Origin: Paracoccaceae bacterium
GTDB taxonomy: Bacteria; Pseudomonadota; Alphaproteobacteria; Rhodobacterales; Rhodobacteraceae
Assembly: GCA_027492585.1 (NCBI GenBank)
Contig: JAPUEK010000002.1
Span: forward strand, 62,001 to 126,000
DNA: 64,000 nucleotides
Reading direction: 5' to 3'
In this document: one piece after another, positions 56,438 to 64,000 of the stretch
Layout of the letters: each line of letters begins with the position of its first letter
How positions within the stretch are numbered: position 1 is the first letter of the stretch
The notes under the pieces: model-generated
What the model was told of the DNA's origin: nothing
What the model saw: only the letters and a program-made list of their open reading frames with translations
Database searches by the model: none
Program-made: the position numbers and the translations under genes

Positions 56438-57769
56438 ATGGATATGGAACGGATCGAAACGCTGATCGCCGATCACGGCATCCGCACTGTGATCGTGGCG
56501 GGAACCGATCCCGCCGGGGTCTTGCGCGGCAAACGCCTGACGGTGCCTTATTTCCGCAAGGCATCCGAAAGCGGCATCAGTTTTGCCTCTTACATCCTTG
56601 GCACCACCACGATGGACGAGGTGTTGCCCGGCCTTTTCGACACCGGCATTCCCGATGTTCATGCAAGGCTCGACCTCTCGACCTTTCGCCTTGCCCCCTG
56701 GGAGAAGGATGCCGCAATCGTCCTGCTGGACTGGGTGACACCCGAGGGCGCGCCGCATCCCCTGTGTCCACGCGGTGCGCTGAAGCATCAGGTGGCGCAG
56801 GCGGACAGGTTGGGCTTCAAGGCCTATGCAAGCCTTGAGCTGGAATTCTACATCCTGCCCCTGCCGATTTCCGAGGTCCGTCAGGGCCGCTGGTCGGACC
56901 TGCCGCTGCCCTCGAAGGACATCCATTGCTACTCGATCCTTGAGGGGCATTTCTGCGAGCCGATCATCGGCCGCCTGCGCGATTGCTTCCCCGAAGAGAT
57001 CGAGGCCTGCCTGCCCGAATGGGGGCAGGGCCAGTTCGAGGTGAACCTCTACCGTGCCGATCCGCTGGCGATGGCCGATACGGCGGTGCTGATGAAGCTG
57101 GCGGTCAAGCAGATCGCGGCGGAATCCGGCGCCACCGCCACCTTCATCGCCAAGCTGCGCGAGGACATGTCCGGCAGCTCCGGCCATATCCATCTGAGCC
57201 TGCGCGACAAAGCCAGTGGAGAGAGCGTCTTCTACGATCCCGCCGACCCGTTGAAACTGTCAAAGACCTTCCGGCAGTTCGTGGCCGGCAACATGGCGGT
57301 CTTTGCCGAATCCGCGCTCTTCTATGCGCCGAACGTGAATTCCTACAAGCGGATGCAATCGGGCAGTTTCGCCGGCACCACCCGCTGCTGGGGTGTCGAC
57401 AACCGCACCGCAGGCTTCCGCGCCATCAATGAAAGCGCCGGAAAATGCCGGCTGGAGGTGCGGATCGGAGGTGCGGACCTGAACCCCTATCTCGGCATTG
57501 CAACCGGGCTCGGCGCGGGCTTGCGTGGCATCGAACTTGCGCTGGAGCCGCCCGCCCCCGGCTCGGGCAACAATTACGAGCAAGGCGTCGAAACGGTCCC
57601 GGTGGATCTGGCCGCTGCCGTCGCCGCCGTTGAGGAAAGCCAGGCGATCCGCGAAATCCTGCCTCCGGCGCTGATCGACAATGCGCTGCGGATCGCCCGT
57701 TTCGAGATCGGCGTCTTCCGCGGCACCGTCACCGATCTGGAACGCCGCCGCTACATGGAGACGGTCTGA
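56438..57769 (+). CDS. Glutamine-synthetase-family amine ligase (PuuA-like)
   Basis: A 443-residue member of the GS superfamily. The metal-binding ExE is in ASLELEFYIL, the substrate/ATP region SGSSGHIHLSLRD replaces the usual GNGMHVHQSL, and NSYKRMQSGSFAGTT and RLEVRIGGADLNPYLGIA follow. Relatives join glutamate to putrescine, ethanolamine or other amines to start their breakdown. Set between an amine-type transporter and a monooxygenase, it most likely activates the imported amine. One base separates it from the permease stop. Confidence 0.85.
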   Translation: MDMERIETLIADHGIRTVIVAGTDPAGVLRGKRLTVPYFRKASESGISFASYILGTTTMDEVLPGLFDTGIPDVHARLDLSTFRLAPWEKDAAIVLLDWVTPEGAPHPLCPRGALKHQVAQADRLGFKAYASLELEFYILPLPISEVRQGRWSDLPLPSKDIHCYSILEGHFCEPIIGRLRDCFPEEIEACLPEWGQGQFEVNLYRADPLAMADTAVLMKLAVKQIAAESGATATFIAKLREDMSGSSGHIHLSLRDKASGESVFYDPADPLKLSKTFRQFVAGNMAVFAESALFYAPNVNSYKRMQSGSFAGTTRCWGVDNRTAGFRAINESAGKCRLEVRIGGADLNPYLGIATGLGAGLRGIELALEPPAPGSGNNYEQGVETVPVDLAAAVAAVEESQAIREILPPALIDNALRIARFEIGVFRGTVTDLERRRYMETV

Positions 57770-57773
57770 GATC

Positions 57774-59231
57774 ATGGAGATTTTCGACGTTCTCATCGTC
57801 GGTGCCGGGATTTCCGGCATCGGCAGCGCCTGGCATCTGCAGCGCCAATGCCCCGGCAAGAGCTTTGCCATTCTGGAAGCACAGGAAACCTTCGGCGGCA
57901 CCTGGCACACCCACCGCTATCCCGGCGTGCGTTCGGACAGTGACCTTTACACCTTCGGTTACAGCTTCAAACCCTGGACCGAAGAGCCGGTGGCGACCGG
58001 CGCGCGCATCCTTGCCTATCTGGAGGCGGTGATTGCGGAAAACGACCTTGGCCGCCATATCCGCTATGGCCACAAGGTCATTTCCGCCGACTGGTCCGCG
58101 GCAGAGGCGCTCTGGACGCTGAAGATCCGTCTGGCGGATGGCTCGGACAGCACCCTGCGCGCCAATTTCCTGTGGATGGGGCAGGGCTATTACCGCCATG
58201 AAGAGGGCTATACGCCCGACTGGCCCGGCATGGCAGACTATCGCGGGCGCATCGTGCATCCGCAGAAATGGCCGGCCGATCTGGATTATGCCGGCAAAAG
58301 GATCGCGGTGATCGGATCGGGCGCGACGGCGGCGACCATCGTGCCGGCCATGGCGGAAAAGGCCGGCCACATCACGCTGGTTCAACGCTCTCCGACCTAT
58401 TTCAACCCCGGCACCAATGCCGATGCCCTGGCGGATGAGCTGCGCGCACTGGAGATCGACGAGCATTGGATCCATGCGATCATCCGCAAGAAGCTGCTTG
58501 CCGATCAGAAGGCGCGCGTCGCCAGGGCCGCGGCAGAACCCGAAGCGGTTGCCGCCGAGCTGATCGGCAAGGTGGTCGAACATCTTGGCCCCGGTGTCGA
58601 CGTGGCCAGGCACTTCACCCCGCGCTACCGGCCCTGGCAACAGCGCGTCGCCTTCATCCCCGAGGGTGACTTTTTCACCCCCTTCCGCGAGGGCAAGGCC
58701 GATATCGTCACGGGCCAGATCGGACGCTTCACCGAAACCGGGCTGGAGATGACCGACGGCACCAGGGTCGAGGCCGATCTTGTCGTCACCGCCACCGGCT
58801 TCAATCTCTGTGTTCTCGGCGATATTGCCTTTTCGCTGGACGGCCAGCCGGTCGATTTTGCCCGGACCGTGACCTGGCAGGGCATGATGTTCACCGGCGT
58901 GCCGAACATGGTCTGGGTCTTCGGCTATTTCCGTGCAAGCTGGACATTGCGGGTCGAGATGATCGCCGAAGTGATCTGCCGCATCCTGAACCAGATGGAG
59001 GCAACCGGCGCCCGCAGCGTTGTGGTTGAAGTGCCGGAACATCTGCGCGGAATGGAGCGCCTGTCTTGGGTCGATCCGGAGAGTTTCAACCCCAATTACC
59101 TGATGCGCGACATGGATCTGATGCCGAAGCGCCTTGATCTCCCGGCCTGGCAGCACACGCAGGATTACTGGTCCGAGGTCGACCGCTTCGCGCAGATCAA
59201 GGCGACGGACGAAGCCTTGAGCTATCGCTGA
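57774..59231 (+). CDS. Baeyer-Villiger-type flavin monooxygenase
   Basis: A 485-residue class B flavoprotein. FAD loop GAGISG (10-15), FGGTWHTHRYPGVRSDSD, the fingerprint YRGRIVHPQKW (F-x-G-x3-H-x3-W with Tyr for Phe) at about residue 153-163, an NADPH loop GSGATA and VTATGFNLCV. Such enzymes turn ketones into esters, or oxygenate nitrogen or sulfur. The divergent esterase and alcohol dehydrogenase genes would complete a ketone-to-ester-to-alcohol sequence. The ATG follows the ligase stop by four bases; last gene of the operon. Confidence 0.87.
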   Translation: MEIFDVLIVGAGISGIGSAWHLQRQCPGKSFAILEAQETFGGTWHTHRYPGVRSDSDLYTFGYSFKPWTEEPVATGARILAYLEAVIAENDLGRHIRYGHKVISADWSAAEALWTLKIRLADGSDSTLRANFLWMGQGYYRHEEGYTPDWPGMADYRGRIVHPQKWPADLDYAGKRIAVIGSGATAATIVPAMAEKAGHITLVQRSPTYFNPGTNADALADELRALEIDEHWIHAIIRKKLLADQKARVARAAAEPEAVAAELIGKVVEHLGPGVDVARHFTPRYRPWQQRVAFIPEGDFFTPFREGKADIVTGQIGRFTETGLEMTDGTRVEADLVVTATGFNLCVLGDIAFSLDGQPVDFARTVTWQGMMFTGVPNMVWVFGYFRASWTLRVEMIAEVICRILNQMEATGARSVVVEVPEHLRGMERLSWVDPESFNPNYLMRDMDLMPKRLDLPAWQHTQDYWSEVDRFAQIKATDEALSYR

Positions 59232-59349
59232 TCAGGGTATCGGGCGGCACGGTACTTCCCACCCTCGGCCCGGCCCCGGCGGTCTTCGCCCGTGCTCTGC
59301 TCTCCGGGTTTGGGCTGCCGCGATCTTGAGTTTCGCAGCTCTGATCACG

Positions 59350-59445
59350 GGGCGGACTGGCTGCGCCACCGGGAATATGCAGGCCGATCGGCACGTTGTA
59401 ACCGATCGCGCTGCGAGGCCGGCCCTCGTTGCAGTCTCTGCGCGA
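59350..59445 (-). pseudogene. Remnant of an IS3-family transposase C-terminus
   Basis: One minus-strand frame contains RRDCNEGRPRSAIGYNVPIG followed by LHIPGGAASPP, which closely resembles the end of IS3-type orfB transposases (DYNEVRPHSAIG...GGAASPP). The rest of the catalytic domain and the IS ends are missing. Marks an old insertion at the edge of the degenerate region. Confidence 0.5.
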
Positions 59446-60324
59446 AGCCTCCGGTTTCACCCGGCGCTTCGGCTGCCGGCGCAAGCGGTGGCATCCTTCT
59501 TGGATATGGGGTCGGCTCCTGTCTTTGGGCGCGCAGGACCATCCCCGCGCGACAGGCGCCCGAAGTGTCTGACCGGATCTGCAATTGCCCTCGTGCGTTC
59601 GGCCCAGTCTTTTCAAAACGGGGCCGAATCCGTGGGGGCGGCAGGCCCGCCTAGCCGACCCATCTGGGATCCAGCATCAAAGAGACGGATCAGACCAAGG
59701 ACGGCGAATGGTAGGGGGAGGATGGGGCTTTGACCCTGCGAAGAGCCCCTGTCCCGTCCGGGGATGCCCACCGCTCGCCAGCCTTGCCGCCACGCGGGTC
59801 GCTGAGGGTCGGCATGGTTCAGGCCGGAAGAGGAAAAGCGGAATGCTGCCAGATGAATACGGGCGTGCCTGCCCGCCACCGGAAATCCCTGGCATCAGGT
59901 CGAAACGCCGGACCCTTCCGCCCCCCCCCTTTCTTTCCGGCCAGACCGGCCGTCGCGCAAGGGATCGTCGCCGGAGTGGGGGGGAACTGCCCGGCAGGCC
60001 CCCCTCGGCATGACCGGAGCCCGGCCCCGGCCCTGCCAGGATGTGCCATCGGCTTTTCTCTTGAGCCCGGAAGCTTTGGCTGGAGGACGGCACCTCTTTG
60101 CCAAGGCCAGCGATGTAATTTTACTGTGCCGTAAATATGGAGACGTGAAATATGGAGACGTGGCTGAATATGTACCGGTATGCGAACTTAAACAGCCATG
60201 AACCGCCCACATGGACATTAAACTGACCATGCCCTGACGGGAGCTCCAGGAAGAATAGAATGATCAGTTAAATACTCATAGGGCGCCCTCGCGCTTGTTA
60301 TACTGCCCGGAGGAGCTCTTTCAG
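59446..60324. other. About 880 bases without a supported gene
   Basis: Between the transposase remnant and the HipB-like gene. Several open frames exist on both strands but none has a ribosome-binding site or a recognisable family. The last 180 bases are AT-rich and contain the promoter of the HipB-like gene and a 15-base tandem duplication. Confidence 0.5.
60133..60162 (+). repeat. 15-base tandem duplication
   Basis: AAATATGGAGACGTG occurs twice head to tail with no difference. Confidence 0.9.
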
Positions 60325-60657
60325 ATGAAGCGGATTAGAAGCTACTCAAGGGTTACGACAGAAGCGCTGTCCCTCTTTGGCAAGCTGATCAAGACGGCGC
60401 GACTGGAGCGCAGGCAGACATCAGAGGAGGTTGCTGAACGGGCAGGCATAAGCCGCACGACCCTGCGTAACATAGAAAACGGCAGCGCAGGAACTGAAAT
60501 TGGCGCAGCCTTCGAAGTCGCGGCCCTTCTTGGAATCCGTCTTTTCGACCTCGATCCATCTGCCCTTGCGCTGCATACGGCACGCCTCGATGAAAAGCTG
60601 ACATTGCTGCCGAAGGCCGCGCGCGCGCCGAGCATGGAGATGGATGATGACTTCTGA
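60325..60657 (+). CDS. hipB: HipB-like XRE antitoxin/regulator
   Basis: A 110-residue DNA-binding protein with an HTH_3 domain (about 20-75, RRQTSEEVAERAGISRTTLR). The ATG at 60325 follows GGAGGAG. It overlaps the following HipA-like frame by 14 bases, the standard antitoxin-toxin arrangement in which HipB represses the operon and neutralises HipA. Since HipA is truncated, the protein may now only be a repressor. Confidence 0.82.
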   Translation: MKRIRSYSRVTTEALSLFGKLIKTARLERRQTSEEVAERAGISRTTLRNIENGSAGTEIGAAFEVAALLGIRLFDLDPSALALHTARLDEKLTLLPKAARAPSMEMDDDF

Positions 60658-61285
60658 CTCCGCGCAAAGCAAAGGTGCCTTTGTCTGGATATGGCTGCCG
60701 GGCAAGGCCGATCCGGTCGTCGCGGGCCGGCTTGTCCAAGGTCAGGACCGTTTTGTCTTCAACTACGGTGGCAGCTATCTGGCCCGCAGCGATGCGATCC
60801 CGATCTATGAACCCGAGCTTCCGCTCGGCCGGGGATTGATCGAACCGCCGGCCGGGTTGTCGATGGCCCGCAGCATTCGTGACGGATCCCCGGATGCCTG
60901 GGGACGTCGTGTGATCATCAACCGGCTAACCGGGGCAAAAGCTGCGGAAGCAGCCGACTTCTCGGAGCTCACCTTCCTCCTTGAGTCGGGTTCGGACCAC
61001 ATCGGCGCACTGGATTTTCAGGAGTCCGCGACAAACTATGTGCCGCGCCTCAAGGCAAACGCGCCTTGCGAAGAGCTTCTCGAGGCCGCGGCCATGATCG
61101 AGAAGGGAGTGCCGCTGACCCCCGCTCTCGATCTCGCCCTCAACCATGGCACCTCAATCGGCGGAGCCCGCCCCAAGGCATTGATCGACGATGGCGATCG
61201 CAAACTGATCGCAAAGTTTTCGGCAAGCGCCGATATCTACAGCGTGGTGAAGGCCGAGTTCATTGCCATGAAACTGGCTTCGGCC
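60644..61285 (+). pseudogene. hipA: Truncated HipA-like serine/threonine kinase toxin
   Basis: About 214 residues of a HipA family protein: N-terminal couple-hipA part (FVWIWLPGKADPVVAGRLVQ ... SMARSIRDGSPDAWGRRVI), the ATP-lobe GTSIGGARPKALI and KLIAKFS. The frame stays open to 61561 but resemblance ends near residue 213 (AEFIAMKLA). The catalytic and metal-binding C-terminal half of the kinase is missing, replaced by a phage-like sequence in another frame. Full HipA proteins are about 410-440 residues, so this one should be inactive as a kinase. Confidence 0.75.
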
Positions 61286-61565
61286 TCAGGCCGCCGCCAA
61301 ACAGGAGCGCGAACATCCCGAGCTTCTTGGTACCGATTATCTGATGGCGCAGCGCACCATAGATACGGCGACCAGGCGCATTCAGGACACGCCTCACTCC
61401 ATGATCTATCTGACAGACGATCCAGGGGCGAATGGCTATGTGCTTGCGGTGAAGGTTACCAAGTCCGGCGAAGGGCTGTTCGTTCTGAGCTTCGGGCGGC
61501 TGAGCGCCGTTGCCGCTGTCCGGGACCGCACGGTCAGGCAGCTTCTCAGGAAAAGAGATGAGTGA
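61284..61565 (+). pseudogene. C-terminal fragment of a Mu-like phage head protein with a PBECR-type nuclease tail
   Basis: In a frame different from hipA, the sequence reads PQAAAKQEREHPELLGTDYL, then MAQRTIDTATRRIQDTPHSM and GLFVLSFGRLSAV, ending at a stop at 61565. This resembles the toxin-like tail of MuF/gp30-type phage proteins. No start or ribosome-binding site precedes it. It abuts the broken end of hipA. Confidence 0.55.
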
Positions 61566-61685
61566 CTGCAGGCGGCAGGGCCCCGCTTCCGGTTTCCCGG
61601 AAACCCTGCATGGCGCTCCGATCATTCGATCGTGCTACGGCCGCGAGAATATTACCGTGTCACGCCTGCAGACAGGAATATAGCC

Positions 61686-61923
61686 ATGGTTCGCCCTCGA
61701 AATCAACGATACCGCAGCCAACGCCGCGCTGGACGAGATGGCGGCAGTGATGAGCGATATGACACCCTGCATGCAGGAGATCGGGGAGTTCCTCACCGCA
61801 TCGACCAAAGACCGCTTTGCCACCGGAGCGGCACCGGACGGCACGCTTTGGGCATCAAAACCGGAAGTCACCAAGGAAGCCTATCGGACGCGCGGCGACA
61901 AGGTGGATGATCAGCCCGCATAG
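61686..61923 (+). pseudogene. Fragment of Mu-like phage virion morphogenesis protein (gpG type)
   Basis: Frame reads FALEINDTAANAALDEMAAV, then MSDMTPCMQEIGEFLTASTK and DRFATGAAPDGTLWASKPEV, which resembles phage Mu gpG. The expected start at 61686 is out of frame by one base and the product stops after about 79 residues, half the normal length. Confidence 0.6.
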
Positions 61924-61932
61924 GAGGCTACT

Positions 61933-62164
61933 ATGCTGATCAAACGCAACCGCATCGGCCGACGCTGGATCGGGCAGGCCAATGCCACCCCCGCGCGCTG
62001 TTCAACACCCCCGCGCGCTGTTCAACAATGCCGAGAACGGGGTCTTCTGGGATTTCAGCGATCCCCGCAGCCTCTATGCAGATGCCAGCGGTACACGACA
62101 ATCTGTGCCAACGTCTGTAACGTTGCGACTGTCGTGCTGGACAACATCTCCCTCAAACTTTTGA
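61933..62164 (+). pseudogene. Broken phage structural gene with tandem duplication
   Basis: One frame contains LFNNAENGVFWDFSDPRSLY followed by ADASGT, resembling a recurrent phage tail-region protein (..YDPSDLSTLFQDAAGTTP..). The reading frame is interrupted upstream; a 20-base tandem duplication (61986-62025) lies exactly at that point. The reading frame decays after about 62100. Confidence 0.45.
61986..62025 (+). repeat. 20-base tandem duplication
   Basis: CACCCCCGCGCGCTGTTCAA is repeated exactly twice head to tail. Twenty is not a multiple of three, so it shifts any reading frame. Confidence 0.95.
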
Positions 62165-62180
62165 CGCTGGAGGCCCTCGC

Positions 62181-62460
62181 ATGACCAGTGCCGTCCTGAT
62201 CGCCCCCGCCACCCTGCGGCTCCCGGCGAATGCGATAGGCGAGGCTATGGGCTGGGCGTCTGACAGCTATATGATTCCGATCTTGGCCGATGGGGTCGAT
62301 GTCACGCATTCCGGCTGCCGCGCGATGTCAGTGCGGAATTCGTGGCGCTGATCGCCGCCGCACAGGCGGGTGAGCTGCCGCCCGGCCTGCCGCCCGAGGC
62401 CGCCGGCGTCATCGCTGCGCTGGTCATCAAACCTGAACGACGAGCTGACAAGCGAGCCCC
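62181..62460 (+). pseudogene. Frameshifted phage-like gene
   Basis: An ATG at 62181 opens MTSAVLIAPATLRLPANAIG, then EAMGWASDSYMIPILADGVD, stopping at 62351. A second frame continues smoothly as DVSAEFVALIAAAQAGELPP, then GLPPEAAGVIAALV, typical of a small phage gene beside tail-fibre genes. A one-base change near 62320 would rejoin the two. Confidence 0.45.
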
Positions 62461-62672
62461 ATCTCCTCTCCAGCAAATCGCGCTGCTGTCAACTCAGCTG
62501 TCACGCCACACAACTTGTCCACAGAAGATTTGCCAAGATTTCACTTTACAGACTTCCCCGTGCATCCCACAATATCTAGTAAGGGCGCGGTTGGCATCCG
62601 CTGCAACTTGCCGGACGCGCAGCCAATAGTGGGGGCAACAGTCCTCATACGGCTTTATTGTGAGGCAGGTCC

Positions 62673-63176
62673 ATGTCGCTTTCCGAAGATTTCCTGTCCG
62701 GCGATGATCTGCACCCTATCGACATCGTCGAAAGCCTCGCCGCCCACCACGATTGGGAATTCGACCGCGTGACAGATGACCAGATCGCCATGGCGGTCGA
62801 AGGGCAATGGCGCACCTACTCGCTGACCCTCGCCTGGTCCGCGCAGGATGAGACGCTGCGCCTGATCTGCACCTTCGAGATGGAGCCGCCGGTGGCGCGG
62901 ATGGGCGCGCTTTACGATGTGCTCAACCGCTGCAACGATATGGTCTGGACCGGGGCCTTCACCTATTGGGCGGAACAGAAGCTGATGGTCTGGCGCTATG
63001 GTCTCTGCCTTGCCGGCGGCCAGATGGCCGGGCCGGAGCAGATCGACCGGCTGATCTCCTCCGCCGTCATGGCGGCGGAGCGGTTCTACCCGGCCTTCCA
63101 ACTCGTCTCCTGGGCCGACAAGACCCCGGTGGACGCGATGAAGGTCGCCATCGCCGAGGCTTACGGCCGCGCCTGA
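62673..63176 (+). CDS. YbjN-domain protein
   Basis: A 167-residue protein of the YbjN family, a chaperone-like sensor fold of unclear function. It has HDWEFDRVTDDQIAMAVEGQ and later NDMVWTGAFTYWAEQKLMVW, with the conserved hydrophobic core of the family. It lies upstream of proC in the same direction, a common arrangement in Rhodobacteraceae. Confidence 0.85.
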   Translation: MSLSEDFLSGDDLHPIDIVESLAAHHDWEFDRVTDDQIAMAVEGQWRTYSLTLAWSAQDETLRLICTFEMEPPVARMGALYDVLNRCNDMVWTGAFTYWAEQKLMVWRYGLCLAGGQMAGPEQIDRLISSAVMAAERFYPAFQLVSWADKTPVDAMKVAIAEAYGRA

Positions 63177-63230
63177 GGCGCTCCTCCCCCCCTTTTTGCG
63201 CCCTGCATGGGCTGCGGAAGCCTCCGGCGG

Positions 63231-63290
63231 GGATATTTGGCCAATGTGAAAGGGCTTTCATACTGGTTCAAATATCCCCCGCGGAGCGTT
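63231..63290. repeat. Inverted pair of the GATATTTG...ATGAAAG element tails
   Basis: GATATTTGGCCAATGTGAAAG on the plus strand is followed at once by its imperfect complement CTTTCATACTGGTTCAAATATC. This is two tails of the same repeat family facing each other, between ybjN and proC. Could form a long hairpin that ends ybjN transcription. Confidence 0.65.
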
Positions 63291-63387
63291 CCTCCGCTCT
63301 GCCGGGCGCAGCCTTTTCAGGATGGCGCCGCCGCCCATTGCAGCGCACCGGAACCCCGCCTAACCTGCCGGAAAATCGGAGGCTGGA

Positions 63388-64000
63388 ATGGCGCTTGAGA
63401 CGGTTGCCCGCGACGGGCTGGTGCTTTTGGGATGCGGCAAGATGGGGACGGCCCTGCTGACGGGCTGGCTGGAGGCGGGGGTGCCTGCCGCCTCGGTCTG
63501 GGTGATCGAGCCGAACCCGACCGACTGGCTGCGCGCCAGCGGTGTACATCTGAACGAAGGCATCCCGGCGGCGCCGGCGGTGGCGCTTCTGGCGGTGAAG
63601 CCGCAGATGATGGGGGCGGCGCTGCCCGCACTTCAGGCGCTCGGCAACGGGCGGACGCTGTTCGTCTCCATCGCGGCCGGCACTTCCATTGCCACCTTCG
63701 AGGCGGCGCTCGGCGACAAGACCCCGATCGTGCGGACCATGCCCAACACTCCGGCCATGGTCGGGCGCGGCATCACCGGGATCTGCGCCAACACCTTTGC
63801 CGGGGCGGAGGGCCTGGCCACGGCCAGGGCGCTGATGGCGGCGGTCGGCGAGGTGGTCGAGCTTGACGGCGAGCATCAGATCGACGCGGTGACGGGGGTT
63901 TCCGGCTCCGGCCCCGCTTATGTCTTCCACCTGATCGAGGCCATGGCGGCGGGCGGCGTGGCGCAGGGGCTGTCGCCCGAGGTTGCCATGAAACTCGCAA
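63388..64000 (+). CDS. proC: Pyrroline-5-carboxylate reductase ProC (3' part cut by window edge)
   Basis: Last step of proline synthesis, reducing pyrroline-5-carboxylate with NAD(P)H. The visible 204 residues show the Rossmann loop GCGKMG (15-20), LAVKPQMM, RTMPNTPAMVGRGITGI and the ProC signature SGSGPAYVFHLIEAM at the right edge. GGAGG precedes the ATG at 63388. About a quarter of the protein is outside the window. Confidence 0.93.
   Translation, partial: MALETVARDGLVLLGCGKMGTALLTGWLEAGVPAASVWVIEPNPTDWLRASGVHLNEGIPAAPAVALLAVKPQMMGAALPALQALGNGRTLFVSIAAGTSIATFEAALGDKTPIVRTMPNTPAMVGRGITGICANTFAGAEGLATARALMAAVGEVVELDGEHQIDAVTGVSGSGPAYVFHLIEAMAAGGVAQGLSPEVAMKLA

Noticed and set aside
59585-60134. 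Several overlapping open frames in the gap before hipB
   Set aside because: Compositionally random, no start signals and no homologous motifs; treated as non-coding or decayed DNA.

Overview
The window looks like a chromosomal segment of an alphaproteobacterium of the Rhodobacteraceae type (GC-rich, many ATGA/GTGA stop-start overlaps, queG beside a GST gene, ybjN beside proC, and short GC-rich stem-loops ending in a GATATTTG...ATGAAAG tail). The organism was inferred from gene content only.

Layout: 0-2.2 kb holds queG (partial), a glutathione S-transferase and mtgA, all on the minus strand. 2.3-14.9 kb is a carbohydrate-catabolism locus: a RuBisCO-like protein, a split transketolase and a ribose-type ABC transporter on the minus strand; an MtnK-like kinase and MtnA-like isomerase on the plus strand; a SorC-family regulator; and a fused class II aldolase/short-chain dehydrogenase. 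The two divergent promoter regions share an identical 12-base motif, so the locus is probably one regulon. 15.1-22.5 kb carries gltB and gltD separated by a secreted protein of unknown function and a DUF3916-like gene. 22.6-24.5 kb has uppP and a complex-I-type NAD(P)-binding protein, followed by tRNA-Leu(CAG).

24.7-35.0 kb is a complete type I-E CRISPR-Cas system: cas3, cas8e, cas11, cas7, cas5, cas6e, cas1, cas2, a leader, and an array of 22 repeats and 21 spacers with an exact 61-base period. 35.2-37.5 kb is a folate-independent methionine synthase pair (MesD core-MetE and MesX/DUF1852) behind a cobalamin riboswitch.

37.8-44.9 kb is a minus-strand operon: XRE-cupin regulator, polyamine-type ABC transporter and a dimethylglycine-dehydrogenase-like flavoenzyme. 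Divergent from it, 45.1-49.0 kb has an AraC regulator, a two-component flavin monooxygenase, a cupin dioxygenase-like protein and a VOC protein. 49.1-59.2 kb combines an iron alcohol dehydrogenase and an esterase (minus) with a GntR regulator, a second polyamine-type ABC transporter, a glutamine-synthetase-like ligase and a Baeyer-Villiger-type monooxygenase (plus). This looks like uptake and catabolism of an unknown amine- or ketone-bearing compound.

59.2-62.6 kb is degenerate: an IS3-like transposase tail, a HipB antitoxin with a truncated HipA, and broken Mu-like phage genes. The window ends with a ybjN-family gene and the start of proC.
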